A DNA stretch of 64,000 nt from Paenibacillus aurantius (GCF_032268605.1 NZ_CP130318.1:5713501-5777500), one strand, 5' to 3'. Shown: positions 47,254 through 56,679, counted from the stretch's first letter. The notes: generated by a model not told the origin, from the letters alone. Made by a program: numbers and translations.

Positions 47254-48207
47254 TTATACCCCGCCGTATTTAAACAGCGAGGAAATGGAGCCGCCCTCCA
47301 CCACGATGTGGATCGCATTGGCGAGCAGCGGCGCTACGGACAGCACCTTGAACCGCTCTCCATGATTGTCCGGAATGGCGATGGAGTCCGTCACCACCAC
47401 TTCCTTGATGTTCGGGTGGTCCAGCCGCTGCAGCGCCGGTCCCGAGAAGACGGGGTGGGTGGCGCATATATACACGTCTTCGGCGCCCTTTTCCTTCAGG
47501 CCCTCGACGACATTGACGATGGTCGTCCCCGTATCGATCAGATCCTCGATAATGATCGGCGTCCGCCCTTCGACATCCCCGATGATGTGGGTAATAACGG
47601 CTTCGTTGTGCTCGGGACGCTTCTTGATCATCATGGCGAACGGCGCATCCAGGATGTTGGCAAGACGCTCCGCCGTCGTGGCGCGCCCGGCATCCGGAGA
47701 CACGATGATCGGATTCGGGATATTTTTCTTGCGGACATAATCGCTGATCAGGTCCAGCGCGGTCAGATGGTCGACCGGAATATTGAAGAAGCCTTGGATA
47801 GCGGCGGCATGCAGATCAATCGTGATGACACGGTCCGCGCCTGCCGTCGTCAGAACGTCCGCTACGAGCTTGGCCGAGATCGGCTCCCGTGGAGCGGCTT
47901 TTCTTTCTTGGCGCGAATAACCGTAGTAAGGAAGCACCAGGTTGATGGTCCGAGCCGAAGCTCTTTTGGCTGCGTCGATCATCACCAGCAGTTCGACGAA
48001 GTGTTCGTTGATGGGATGAGAGAAAGTCTGAACCAGGAACACGTCGCAATTGCGGATCGTTTCTTCGTACAGGCAGTAATGCTCTCCGCTTTTGAAGCGC
48101 GAAAGCTTAACCCTTCCCAATGGCTGCCCGATCACCTGGGAGATGTTCTCCGCCAGTCTCGGATTGGATGATCCTGCAAATATTTTTAACCTGCTGCCGC
48201 TGCTCAT
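47254..48207 (-). CDS. prs: Divergent ribose-phosphate pyrophosphokinase (PRPP synthetase)
   Basis: 317 residues of the class I fold: PINEHFVELLVMIDAAKRASARTINLVLPYYGYSRQERK, ITIDLHAA, and the PRPP loop IIEDLIDTGTTIV. Several positions differ from the housekeeping enzyme: VSPDAGRATTAERLAN in place of VSPDHGGVxRARKLA, HPVFSG for HAVLSG, and SGEHYCLYEETIRNCDVF for the usual GExxVxxxExVRG. Most likely a second Prs paralogue. It lies behind the histidine operon, whose first enzyme HisG uses PRPP, but has its own promoter (48352-48379). Confidence 0.88.
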   Translation of the reverse strand: MSSGSRLKIFAGSSNPRLAENISQVIGQPLGRVKLSRFKSGEHYCLYEETIRNCDVFLVQTFSHPINEHFVELLVMIDAAKRASARTINLVLPYYGYSRQERKAAPREPISAKLVADVLTTAGADRVITIDLHAAAIQGFFNIPVDHLTALDLISDYVRKKNIPNPIIVSPDAGRATTAERLANILDAPFAMMIKKRPEHNEAVITHIIGDVEGRTPIIIEDLIDTGTTIVNVVEGLKEKGAEDVYICATHPVFSGPALQRLDHPNIKEVVVTDSIAIPDNHGERFKVLSVAPLLANAIHIVVEGGSISSLFKYGGV

Positions 48208-48280
48208 CGTAAACCTCCTAAACGTAATGAAAAGGGGCCTTCGCCCTATTTTTTAACCATACCCCTTAAGTGTAATAGAA

Positions 48281-48376
48281 AAAAACGGTTTCGTAAGCAT
48301 TTTGTCCGGTATTGTCGCAAAACTTTCAAAGTTTTCTTGACGCCACTTTCCATTATACCTGGTAGAAACCGTTTTT
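48281..48376. repeat. Long-range inverted repeat around the prs promoter region
   Basis: AAAAACGGTTTC (48281-48292) and GAAACCGTTTTT (48365-48376) are exact inverted copies about 72 bases apart. The right copy lies in the spacer and -35 of the prs promoter, the left in the leader; a further palindrome AAAACTTTCAAAGTTTT lies between (48319-48335). They could be paired protein-binding sites or a long stem. Confidence 0.6.
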
Positions 48377-48379
48377 CAA
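48352..48379 (-). promoter_or_regulatory. Promoter of prs
   Basis: -35 TTGAAA (48374-48379), 16-base spacer, -10 TATAAT (48352-48357); gives a leader of about 137 bases. Confidence 0.65.
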
Positions 48380-48419
48380 AAGGAATGTCCGGTTTTATCC
48401 AATTTTTCTGACGAATCGG

Positions 48420-49096
48420 TTATTTGTTGTGCCGGCGGTCCAATTCCCGCATCACTTCGTCAAGCGAAAGCTTCCGCTCGCGGAGCAGAACCATCAGGTG
48501 GAAGATCAGATCGCTTGTTTCCATGCGCAGCTCGTCGTTGTCTTTGTTCTTGGCGGCGATGATCACTTCGGCCGTTTCTTCTCCGACCTTCTTTAGGATC
48601 TTGTCCACGCCCTTCTCGAAGAGATAGGTCGTATAAGCCCCTTCCGGACGCTCGGCATCCCGCTTCGCAATGACGCTCTCCAGCGTGGTCAGCATGCGGA
48701 AACGGTCCGCTTCGGCGGCTTGCGCCGCTTGTCCTTCCAGCAGCGCCTCGCGGTAGAAGCAGCTGTACTGCCCGGTGTGGCAGGCCGGTCCGTTCGGGAT
48801 CACCTTCACGAGGAGCGTATCCGCATCACAATCATAGAAAAGCGACTGAACCTTCTGGGTATTCCCGGAGGTCCCCCCTTGTGCCACAGCTCGCCGCGGG
48901 AGCGGCTCCAGAACCAGGCTTCCCCTGATTCCACCGTGCGCTCCAGCGCTTCGCGGTTCATGTAAGCCAGCATGAGAACTTCCTTGCTTGCGGCGTCCTG
49001 CAGAATAGCGGGAACGAGTCCCGCGTCATCCCAACGGATCGTGCCGGCAAGCTGAGAAGCGTTTAGTGGTTCGTTATGTTCTACCGGTGCTGTCAA
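48420..49096 (-). pseudogene. hisIE: Bifunctional phosphoribosyl-AMP cyclohydrolase/phosphoribosyl-ATP pyrophosphatase, frameshifted
   Basis: The HisI part starts at ATG 49096, overlapping hisF by four bases, and is normal through [16 protein letters not shown]. At a run of six G (minus strand, about 48877-48872) the frame breaks: expected HKGETSGNTQ, found HKGGPPGIP. The frame one base over continues perfectly with [24 protein letters not shown] and the HisE domain to the stop at 48420. One base is missing within the catalytic HisI motif. HisE could in principle be made from a GTG at 48887 but no ribosome site is evident. Steps 2 and 3 of histidine synthesis. True mutation, sequencing error or slippage cannot be separated here. 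Confidence 0.85.
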
Positions 49097-49851
49097 CGGA
49101 TTTCAACCCCTTTGGTCTTGAGGTCTTCCTTGACCCCAGGTATCGTAAGTTCCTTGTAGTGAAAAATGGTAGCCGCCAAGCCCGCGTCCGCCTTCCCTTC
49201 GGTAAACACGTCCAGGAAATGACCGGAGCTTCCGGCGCCTCCCGAGGCGATAACGGGAATGCCGACGGACTCCGAAACGGTCCGGGTCAGCTTAAGATCG
49301 AAGCCGTCCTTCGTTCCATCCGTGTCCATGCTCGTCAGCAGCAGCTCTCCGGCTCCCAGCTCCTCGGCCCGCTTGGCCCATTCCAAAGCTTTGATGCCGG
49401 TAGCGGTGCGTCCTCCATGGGTGTACACTTCCCATTCGCCCCACGCTTCATTATACTTCGCGTCGATGGCGACGACAATGCACTGGGAGCCGAACTTGCG
49501 GGCGCCGTCCGCAATCAGCTGCGGATTTTTTACAGCCGCCGTATTGATTCCGATCTTGTCCGCCCCGGCCCGCAGCAGGCGTTTCATGTCGTCCACGTGA
49601 GCGATGCCGCCCCCTACCGTGAACGGAATCGTGATTTCGCCTGCGGTCTGCCGAACGACCTCGACCATGGTGGCCCGGCCTTCGTGCGAAGCGGAGATAT
49701 CGAGAAACACCAGCTCGTCGGCTCCTTCTCTATCATAGATGGCCGCAAGCTCAACCGGATCTCCCGCATCGCGCAAATTGACGAAATTAACTCCTTTAAC
49801 GACACGCCCGTCCTTGACGTCCAGGCATGGAATGATGCGCTTGGCCAGCAT
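49093..49851 (-). CDS. hisF: Imidazole glycerol phosphate synthase subunit HisF
   Basis: 252 residues, TIM barrel with phosphate-binding [30 protein letters not shown] and ASGGAGS. It is HisF, not HisA: the [14 protein letters not shown] start and [11 protein letters not shown] are diagnostic. Cyclase partner of HisH. It follows hisH after 24 bases; hisA, which often lies between the two, is absent. Confidence 0.97.
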   Translation of the reverse strand: MLAKRIIPCLDVKDGRVVKGVNFVNLRDAGDPVELAAIYDREGADELVFLDISASHEGRATMVEVVRQTAGEITIPFTVGGGIAHVDDMKRLLRAGADKIGINTAAVKNPQLIADGARKFGSQCIVVAIDAKYNEAWGEWEVYTHGGRTATGIKALEWAKRAEELGAGELLLTSMDTDGTKDGFDLKLTRTVSESVGIPVIASGGAGSSGHFLDVFTEGKADAGLAATIFHYKELTIPGVKEDLKTKGVEIR

Positions 49852-49875
49852 GCCGGCTCCCCCTTCCTGCCACGC

Positions 49876-50493
49876 TTATTTCAACACTTTCGTTTCACAA
49901 AGATTAAGAAAGTTCCCGAGCAGCTGCATCCCGACTTCCCCGCTTTTCTCCGGGTGGAACTGCATGCCGAACACATTCCCGCGTCCCACAATGGCCGTAA
50001 CCGGCTGATAGTAGTCCGTTACCGCGAGAAGATCCGATGCCACTGCCGGCTTCGCATGGTAGGAATGGACGAAATAGACGTGCCCTTCCTCCAAGCCCGC
50101 AAGCAGAGGGCTTTGGCCCTTAAACGCAAGCCGGTTCCATCCCATGTGTGGAACTTTGTAGTCGCCCTGGAACCGCACCACCTCACCCGGCAGCAGGTCC
50201 AGGCCCTTGTGCCGGCCATGCTCCTCGCTGCTCGTGAAGAGAAGCTGCATCCCGAGACAGATGCCGAGAAGGGGCTTGCCGGAAGCGGCATATTGCTTGA
50301 CGGTTTCGCCGAGCCCCGTTTCCTGCAGCTGCTCCATGGCGTCTCCAAACGCTCCCACCCCGGGAAGAATGACACCGTCCGCCCCAAGGATCGCTTGGGG
50401 ATCGGAGGTCACCTCGGCTTCGAACCCGAGGCGCTCGATGGCCTTGCTCACGCTGTGCAGATTGCCCATTCCGTAATCGACGATCGCAATCAT
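49876..50493 (-). CDS. hisH: Imidazole glycerol phosphate synthase glutaminase subunit HisH
   Basis: 205 residues, class I glutamine amidotransferase: nucleophile in GICLGMQLLF, oxyanion PGVGAFGDAM, His-Glu in FGMQFHPEKSG. Two bases after hisB. Confidence 0.97.
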   Translation of the reverse strand: MIAIVDYGMGNLHSVSKAIERLGFEAEVTSDPQAILGADGVILPGVGAFGDAMEQLQETGLGETVKQYAASGKPLLGICLGMQLLFTSSEEHGRHKGLDLLPGEVVRFQGDYKVPHMGWNRLAFKGQSPLLAGLEEGHVYFVHSYHAKPAVASDLLAVTDYYQPVTAIVGRGNVFGMQFHPEKSGEVGMQLLGNFLNLCETKVLK

Positions 50494-50495
50494 GA

Positions 50496-51098
50496 CTACA
50501 GCACCCCTTTGGTAGACGGCACGCCCGTCACCCGGGGATCGATGTTCGTTGCTTCATCAAGAGCCCGTCCCAGCGCCTTGAACACCGCTTCGATCATGTG
50601 ATGGGTGTTCTGTCCGTAATGAACAATGACATGGAGCGTAATGCGGGCCTCGAGGGCGAACTTCCACAAGAACTCGTGTACCAGCTCAGTCGTGAAGCTG
50701 CCGACCTGGGCCGAAGGATACTGGGCGCGGTATTCAAGATGCGGGCGGTTGCTCACATCGATGACCACCTGTGCCAAGGCTTCGTCCATCGGGACGAATA
50801 CATTCGCATAGCGTTTGATGCCCTTCTTGTCGCCAAGAGCCTGCCGCAGGGCCTGGCCGAGGCAGATGCCGATATCTTCCACCGTGTGATGGTCGTCGAT
50901 TTCGATGTCTCCCTTGGCGTTCACCTTGAGATCAAACTGTCCGTGCTTGGTGAACAGGTCGAGCATGTGATTCAGGAAGGGAACATCCGTTTCGAACTCG
51001 GATTGTCCCGTTCCATCCACGGCAAAAGCCAGCTCAATGTCCGTCTCATTCGTCTTCCGCGCCACGGACGAGGAGCGCAGGGGATTGGTTTCAGCCAT
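50496..51098 (-). CDS. hisB: Imidazoleglycerol-phosphate dehydratase
   Basis: 200 residues, monofunctional form. Metal-binding motifs FLNHMLDLFTKHG, IDDHHTVEDIGICLGQA and FLWKFALEARITLHVIVHYGQNTHHMIEA. Overlaps hisD by eight bases. Confidence 0.97.
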   Translation of the reverse strand: MAETNPLRSSSVARKTNETDIELAFAVDGTGQSEFETDVPFLNHMLDLFTKHGQFDLKVNAKGDIEIDDHHTVEDIGICLGQALRQALGDKKGIKRYANVFVPMDEALAQVVIDVSNRPHLEYRAQYPSAQVGSFTTELVHEFLWKFALEARITLHVIVHYGQNTHHMIEAVFKALGRALDEATNIDPRVTGVPSTKGVL

Positions 51099-52380
51099 TG
51101 GTTTCGTCCTCCTTGTCTAAGCGGACCCGGATCGCCCGGGCATGGGCTTCGAGCCCTTCGTGCTCGGCCAGCGTAATGATCTTGCGGCCGTTCTTAAGCA
51201 GGGCCTCCCTGCTGTAGTAAATGACGCTCGACTTCTTGATGAAGTCGTCCACGTTAAGCGGCGAAGAGAAGCGGGCGGTGCCGTTCGTCGGAAGCACGTG
51301 GTTCGGCCCGGCCCAATAATCGCCGACCGGCTCGGAGCTGTAGGGGCCAAGGAAGATGGCCCCCGCATTTTCGATGTATGGGAGTGTCTCCATCGGGCTC
51401 TCGATCATCAGCTCCAGATGCTCCGGCGCGAGCCGATTCACGACCGCGATGCCTTCCTTCAGCGAGCCGACGGTCAGAATAGCGCCGTAGTCGCGAATCG
51501 ACGGCCCCGCAATCGACTTGCGCGGCAGGATGTCCAGCTGGCGGATCACCTCGGCCTGAACCTTACGGGCGAGTTCCTCCGAAGGAGTGACAAGTACCGC
51601 CGAGGCCATCTCGTCATGCTCGGCCTGGGACAACAGATCGGCCGCCACGAAGGCCGGATCGGCGGAGTCATCCGCCAGCACGACGATTTCGCTTGGGCCG
51701 GCGATGCTGTCGATATCGACGACGCCGTAGACGCTGCGCTTCGCCAGCGCTACATAGATGTTGCCGGGGCCGACAATTTTGTCTACCGCGGGGATGCTTT
51801 CGGTGCCGAAGGCAAGGGCGGCTACCGCTTGAGCTCCCCCTACGCGGTAGATCTCGCGGATCCCCACCTCCGCCGCGGCGACGAGAATGTAGGGATTAAC
51901 TCCCTCCTCGCCCGCCGTTGCCGGAGGAGTGACCATGGCAATCTCCTGCACCCCGGCCACCTGAGCGGGAATGGCGTTCATCAGAACGGAAGACGGATAA
52001 GCCGCCTTTCCTCCCGGTACATACAACCCAACCCGCTTCAGCGGCCGGATGACCTGCCCGAGAAGGCTTCCGTCCGGCTGGAGGTCCATCCAGGAGGAAC
52101 GCTTCTGCTTCTCATGGAAGCTACGGATATTGACGGCCGCCTCCCGGATCGCCTCCAGAAATTCCAGGTCCACTCGCTCGTAGGCGGAGCGGATCTCCTC
52201 CTCCGAGATACGGAGCTCGGGTACCTTCACTCCGTCAAATTTCTCCGAGTAACGGTGGACGGCGGCATCCCCTTCCTTCCGTACGCTTTCGATAATGGCT
52301 TGAACCGCTTCGTTCTGATCGGCAGTCCCGTAATCCACTTCCCGGTCGAGCTTGAACTCGGCCGCCGGCATGATGCGCAT
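51091..52380 (-). CDS. hisD: Histidinol dehydrogenase
   Basis: 429 residues. Zinc and catalytic elements: AGPSEIVVLADDSADP, DLLSQAEHDEMASAVLVT, PEHLELM, and the C-terminal NHVLPTNGTARFSSPL. Last two oxidation steps to histidine. Confidence 0.97.
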   Translation of the reverse strand: MRIMPAAEFKLDREVDYGTADQNEAVQAIIESVRKEGDAAVHRYSEKFDGVKVPELRISEEEIRSAYERVDLEFLEAIREAAVNIRSFHEKQKRSSWMDLQPDGSLLGQVIRPLKRVGLYVPGGKAAYPSSVLMNAIPAQVAGVQEIAMVTPPATAGEEGVNPYILVAAAEVGIREIYRVGGAQAVAALAFGTESIPAVDKIVGPGNIYVALAKRSVYGVVDIDSIAGPSEIVVLADDSADPAFVAADLLSQAEHDEMASAVLVTPSEELARKVQAEVIRQLDILPRKSIAGPSIRDYGAILTVGSLKEGIAVVNRLAPEHLELMIESPMETLPYIENAGAIFLGPYSSEPVGDYWAGPNHVLPTNGTARFSSPLNVDDFIKKSSVIYYSREALLKNGRKIITLAEHEGLEAHARAIRVRLDKEDETNG

Positions 52381-52416
52381 CGTCCTTCCCCCTTACCCTG
52401 TTAATGTTTAGAAAGC

Positions 52417-53046
52417 TTAACCTTTAACGGCAATGATCGACTGCAGCTTGTCGCACAGCCCTTGAATCGCTTCGTTCTTCATCCGGAAGCTTACCCGGTT
52501 GGCGATAAGCCGGCTTGTGATCTGGAAAATCTCTTCCATTTCCACCAGGCCGTTCTCCTGCAGGGTGCGTCCCGTCTCGACCATGTCGACAATCCGGTCG
52601 GCGAGCCCGATCAGAGGGGCCAGCTCGATGGAACCGTTCAGCTTGATGACCTCCACCTGCTGGCCCTTTTCCCGGAAATAGTCCGAGGCCAGATTGGGGT
52701 ACTTGGTCGCCACCCGCGGATTCATAACCGGCGTCCAGTCCGGCAGGCCGATGACCGACATCCGGCACCGGGCAATGCCCAGATCAAGCAGCTCGTAGAC
52801 GTCCCGGTTCTCTTCCATCAGCACGTCCTTGCCTACGATGCCGATGTCCGCTACCCCGTATTCCACGTAAGTCGGGACATCGACCGGCTTCGCCATAATA
52901 AATTCCATTTGGGCTCCCGGAGCGGAAATGATCAGCTTGCGGGAATCGTCCAGGTCGTCGGGAATCGGAAAGCCCGCCTCCTGGATCAGCTTGATGGCCG
53001 GTTTGTTGATGCGGCCTTTCGGCATCGCGACTTTCAGTATGTCCAT
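52417..53046 (-). CDS. hisG: ATP phosphoribosyltransferase, short form
   Basis: 209 residues from ATG 53046 (AGGAGGAGCC). It lacks the C-terminal regulatory domain, so it is the HisGS form needing HisZ, encoded ten bases upstream. PRPP loop [18 protein letters not shown]. First committed step, using PRPP. Confidence 0.97.
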   Translation of the reverse strand: MDILKVAMPKGRINKPAIKLIQEAGFPIPDDLDDSRKLIISAPGAQMEFIMAKPVDVPTYVEYGVADIGIVGKDVLMEENRDVYELLDLGIARCRMSVIGLPDWTPVMNPRVATKYPNLASDYFREKGQQVEVIKLNGSIELAPLIGLADRIVDMVETGRTLQENGLVEMEEIFQITSRLIANRVSFRMKNEAIQGLCDKLQSIIAVKG

Positions 53047-53056
53047 GAGGCTCCTC

Positions 53057-54259
53057 CTATCCCAAGAATGATTGAATATCGGTAAACTCGTGACCCCGGA
53101 AGCGGAAGGTTCCCCCATCCGACTTGACGATAGCCTGTTCCGCTTCGGCTCCGTGGACGAAGTGCGTCTCTACGCTTCCCCGGGAAGCGGAACGAAGCTC
53201 AGCCGCCGCCCGCAGCGCTTCTCCACGATGGGCGGCGTCATACAGCACGAGCGTACGCCGATCGTCTTCATTCCGTTCGGCGTTCGTCACCTCGAGAATC
53301 CGGTTCGTCTTCAAGGCGAAGCCGGTAGCGGGCGACGGCCGGCCGAATTGGGTCAGCAGGTTGTCGTAGCGGCCTCCGCTGCAAACCGGAAAGCCGAGAC
53401 CCGAGGCGTAGCCCTCGAAGGTCATGCCCGTATAATAGGAGAAATCGCCGACCATGGTCAGATCGATCAGCACATGCTCGCTTACCCCGTAGGCCTTTAG
53501 CACTTCGACTATGCCGCACAAATGCCGGATCGCCTCCAGGGCGACCGGGTGCGTCGTGACCGCATTGGCCTGCTCGCATACCTGCTCCCCTCCGCTGAAG
53601 CGAAGGATCCCGTCCAGCTCCCGCAAGACCTTCTCGTCAAGCTCGAACGACTTCAGCCGGTGCCGGTAGCCGACATAGTCCCGGTTAAGCAGGCATTCCT
53701 TCAGCGCCCGCTGTTCTTCTTCCCGGCCCCCGAGCGTTTCCTCGAACAAGCCGTTCAGGAAGCCGACGTGGCCAAGCGCAATCTTGAAGCTCTTCACGCC
53801 CGCCGCCTGCAAAGCCGCGACCGCAAGGGCAATGACCTCGGCATCGGCCTCCGGAGAACCGTCTCCGACAAGCTCTACGCCTGTCTGGAAAAACTCGGAC
53901 TCCTTGCCCGCCTCCTCCGCAAAAGCGCGGAACACATTGCTGTGATAGGACAGACGGAGCGGGAACTCCTGCTCCTTCAGCATGGAGGCGACGACCCGGG
54001 CGATCGGCGCCGTCATATCGGAACGCAAAACAAGCGTCCGGCCGTTCTGGTCCAGCAGCTTAAATAGCTTCTTATCGGTGGTGGAGCTGGCCGCCCCGAC
54101 CGTGTCATAGAATTCCAGAGTAGGCGTGATGATCTGCCGGTACCCCCACTTCTCCATGCACTCCAGCACCCGGAATTCGATTGTTCTCAACTTCGCTACC
54201 GTATCCGGAAGATAATCCTTCACCCCGGTCGGCTTCTCAAAAACTTTAGGCTTCGACAT
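53057..54259 (-). CDS. hisZ: ATP phosphoribosyltransferase regulatory subunit
   Basis: 400 residues, histidyl-tRNA synthetase-like fold without catalytic function: [32 protein letters not shown], and [32 protein letters not shown]. Forms an octamer with short HisG and gives feedback control. First gene of the his operon. Confidence 0.95.
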   Translation of the reverse strand: MSKPKVFEKPTGVKDYLPDTVAKLRTIEFRVLECMEKWGYRQIITPTLEFYDTVGAASSTTDKKLFKLLDQNGRTLVLRSDMTAPIARVVASMLKEQEFPLRLSYHSNVFRAFAEEAGKESEFFQTGVELVGDGSPEADAEVIALAVAALQAAGVKSFKIALGHVGFLNGLFEETLGGREEEQRALKECLLNRDYVGYRHRLKSFELDEKVLRELDGILRFSGGEQVCEQANAVTTHPVALEAIRHLCGIVEVLKAYGVSEHVLIDLTMVGDFSYYTGMTFEGYASGLGFPVCSGGRYDNLLTQFGRPSPATGFALKTNRILEVTNAERNEDDRRTLVLYDAAHRGEALRAAAELRSASRGSVETHFVHGAEAEQAIVKSDGGTFRFRGHEFTDIQSFLG

Positions 54260-54341
54260 CCTGCTCCCTCCGTTAATCGTCCGGTTATCTATAACACGTC
54301 TTGATTAGACTTGGTCGTTTATTCCTCAAAACGCTTTAGCG

Positions 54342-54365
54342 TGCTACCATACTACCATACTACCA
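54342..54365 (-). repeat. Three tandem octamers in the his operon leader
   Basis: On the minus strand TGGTAGTA, TGGTAGTA, TGGTAGCA in direct succession, about 15 bases after the predicted start. Followed by the small palindrome ACGCTAAAGCGT. No T-box consensus is present. Confidence 0.7.
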
Positions 54366-54385
54366 AAGTAAAGAAAGTAGTTGTA

Positions 54386-54414
54386 ACTATACCACTTTCC
54401 CCCTCCGGCGTCAA
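54386..54414 (-). promoter_or_regulatory. Promoter of the histidine operon
   Basis: -35 TTGACG (54409-54414), 17-base spacer, -10 TATAGT (54386-54391), overlapping the 3' end of the acyltransferase gene. Predicted leader about 120 bases to hisZ. Confidence 0.75.
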
Positions 54415-54926
54415 TCGCCATCTTCCCTTTTCCATAAACCTCCGGACCCCGGGCGGATCACTTGAAGCGGATTCCCCGCTACGAAGCTGCCGGCCTCCAC
54501 ATCCCGGTGAACAACGGAGCCCGCCCCGACGACCGCATGGTCTCCGATGGTGACCCCCGGCAGGATGGTGGTATTCGCACCGATCATCACATGGGAACCG
54601 ATCCGCACCTCTCCCAGCCGGTATTCCGTGGTGAGGTATTCGTGAGCCAGAATCGTCGTGTTGTACCCGATAATGGAATTGTCGCCTACGTGAATCTTTT
54701 CGGGGAAAAACACATCCGGCATCACCATAAGGGCAAACGCCGTATGGCTGCCCACCTTCATGCCGAGCACGCGGCGGTATACCCAATTTTTGAAGCGCAA
54801 AGAAGGCGAGTAGCGCGTCATTTGGATAAAAACAAAATTGCGCATCGCCTTCCATCTGCTTACGGTTCGGTAGATCTGCCAGAGGGCGTTCGGCCCTTCG
54901 GTCGGGAATTTCTCCACTTTCCTCAA
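54411..54926 (-). CDS. Hexapeptide-repeat O-acetyltransferase-like protein (YvoF-like)
   Basis: 171 residues. A left-handed beta-helix of hexapeptide repeats spans about 75-160 (KIHVGDNSIIGYNTTI, VRIGSHVMIGANTTILPGVTIGDHAVVGAGSVV), with the acyl-CoA pocket motif FVAGNPLQVI at the end. Acceptor unknown. Overlaps ppaX by four bases; same neighbours as yvoF of Bacillus. Confidence 0.88.
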   Translation of the reverse strand: MRKVEKFPTEGPNALWQIYRTVSRWKAMRNFVFIQMTRYSPSLRFKNWVYRRVLGMKVGSHTAFALMVMPDVFFPEKIHVGDNSIIGYNTTILAHEYLTTEYRLGEVRIGSHVMIGANTTILPGVTIGDHAVVGAGSVVHRDVEAGSFVAGNPLQVIRPGSGGLWKREDGD

Positions 54927-55576
54927 GGCGCATCCCTCTTTATTCCCGCGATAGCGAGGAGCTCCCGCATATCGTGGATGAGATAATCCGGATCGAATTC
55001 CTTCAGATAAGCTTCACCCTTCATCGACCAGGCCACCCCCACGGAACGGACGCCCGCATTCCTCGCGGCCAGCAGGTCATAAGAGCTGTCGCCTACCATG
55101 AGCGTCCTCTCCGGCTCGCTGCCCAATTCTTTCAAAGCGAGACGGATGCCCTCCGGGCTCGGTTTCGCTTCTTTCACATCATCGATGGTGACAAGCGTCC
55201 CCATGAATCTTCTCAGATCGAACAGCTTAAGAGCCATTTCCGTCGTCATCCGGACCTTGCTGGTGACCACCCCGAGCCGGATTCCGCTTCGGTGCAGTTC
55301 CTCCAGCACTTCTTTCACGTACGGGAACTCTTGGACCATTTCGTCGTGCATCCGCACATTGAATTCCCTATAGGTTCGGATCAGGTCATCGACCTCGGCC
55401 CGCCCGGTAAACATCAGCATCTGCTCCACAAGAGGCTTGCCCATATTCGGGATAATGTGCTCCCGGGTGAAGGGCTCCAGTGTCTGCCCCTCCAAGGCAT
55501 GAAGGAACGAGGCAATGATCAGCTCGTTCGTATCCACAATCGTTCCGTCCAGATCAAACAGTATGGTATCTATCAT
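54923..55576 (-). CDS. ppaX: Pyrophosphatase PpaX
   Basis: 217 residues, HAD family: nucleophile DLDGTIVDTNEL, VTSKVR, KPSPEGI and MVGDSSYDLLAARNAG. Hydrolyses pyrophosphate released when HPr-Ser-P is dephosphorylated by HprK, encoded two genes upstream. Confidence 0.92.
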   Translation of the reverse strand: MIDTILFDLDGTIVDTNELIIASFLHALEGQTLEPFTREHIIPNMGKPLVEQMLMFTGRAEVDDLIRTYREFNVRMHDEMVQEFPYVKEVLEELHRSGIRLGVVTSKVRMTTEMALKLFDLRRFMGTLVTIDDVKEAKPSPEGIRLALKELGSEPERTLMVGDSSYDLLAARNAGVRSVGVAWSMKGEAYLKEFDPDYLIHDMRELLAIAGIKRDAP

Positions 55577-55650
55577 GGTGAGGACTCCTTAGCTGCATAT
55601 AGTCGTTGAGCAGACCTCTTCTTCCTATGGTTTCATGCCCGCTTCTCCCG

Positions 55651-56679
55651 TTATTCCTTCCGTCCCTGCTCTTCCCCAGCCTCTGGCTTCTCTGCAGGTA
55701 CCGGATGAGCATCATCGACTGGAACCGGTACGCCGTCGCCGGTGACGGAATCGCCGGCCGCTGCTTCAGGAGATGCTTTGGTGGAAACGATCGGATCTGC
55801 ATACCGCGTCTCGGCGTATCCCATTTTTCTCCGGAAGAAGATCAGCAGAAGGGCTCCGATTATGATCAGAAGGCTCAGCAGCTGGGAAACTCTTATGTTT
55901 CCATAGGACATGTTGCCCTCTTCGAACAGCACCGTCATCGGCGACCAGAGGGTTCCAATAAAGCTCGCGAGCCATTCCGGTCCGGTAAAAGCCAGGCTGT
56001 CCGTCCGAAGCGCTTCAATAAGAAAACGTCCGATGGAATACCAGATGAAGTAGCTCGCAAACAGCTCGCCCGCTCTCAAGAAGGGCCTTCTTCGAAGCCA
56101 CAGCAGGACCAGAAGCCCAACCAGGTTCCATAAGGATTCGTATAGAAAGGTAGGATGGTAAAACTCCCCGTTAATATACATCTGGTTGACAATAAAATCG
56201 GGAAGGTGAAGGGTGTTCCGCAGGAAGCTTTCCTCTACAGGCCCCCCGTGGGCCTCCTGGTTCATAAAATTACCCCAGCGTCCGATCAGCTGGCCTACGA
56301 TAAGGCCTGGAGCGCAAATATCGGCAATCCGGGAAAAGCGGTATCCCTTCGACCGGACATAAAAGTACACACCAATGATCGCGCCGATCAAGGCTCCGTA
56401 GATGGCGATGCCGCCTTCCCAGATCTTATAGATCTCGTTGGGATGCTGGCTGTAATAATCCCATTTGAAGGCTACATAGTAGAGACGCGCGCCGATAATC
56501 GCGGATGGAACGCCGATGAGCATCATGTCCATGAAGAAATCGGGGATAATTCCAAAACGTTTGCCCTCGCGTACGGCGAGATACAATCCTACCAAGGCGG
56601 CGGTCCCCAGAATAATCCCGTACCACCGCACCGTGATAACCCCTAGAGAGAAGGCTATCGGATCTATAACCAAAGTCAT
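55651..56679 (-). CDS. lgt: Phosphatidylglycerol:prolipoprotein diacylglyceryl transferase
   Basis: 342 residues from ATG 56679 (GGAAAGAAAACC); about seven membrane helices. Lgt signature region GRWGNFMNQEAHGGP (catalytic Arg and His neighbourhood), HPTFLYESLWN and RPFLRAGELFASY. Adds diacylglycerol to lipobox cysteines, such as those of the sugar-binding and PCYCGC lipoproteins here. A hydrophilic C-terminal tail of about 45 residues rich in Pro, Glu, Asp and Ala is longer than usual. Confidence 0.96.
   Translation of the reverse strand: MTLVIDPIAFSLGVITVRWYGIILGTAALVGLYLAVREGKRFGIIPDFFMDMMLIGVPSAIIGARLYYVAFKWDYYSQHPNEIYKIWEGGIAIYGALIGAIIGVYFYVRSKGYRFSRIADICAPGLIVGQLIGRWGNFMNQEAHGGPVEESFLRNTLHLPDFIVNQMYINGEFYHPTFLYESLWNLVGLLVLLWLRRRPFLRAGELFASYFIWYSIGRFLIEALRTDSLAFTGPEWLASFIGTLWSPMTVLFEEGNMSYGNIRVSQLLSLLIIIGALLLIFFRRKMGYAETRYADPIVSTKASPEAAAGDSVTGDGVPVPVDDAHPVPAEKPEAGEEQGRKE

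Noticed and set aside
45628..52404. Long plus-strand frames opposite the TPR, his and prs genes
   Set aside because: All are antisense to conserved genes in the same positions.
54342..54365. TRAP-like UAG repeat site
   Set aside because: UAG triplets are spaced by five bases, not two or three, and only three copies exist.
54260..54410. T-box riboswitch in the his leader
   Set aside because: No specifier stem or the conserved GGTGGNACCGCG sequence; only tandem octamers and a small palindrome.
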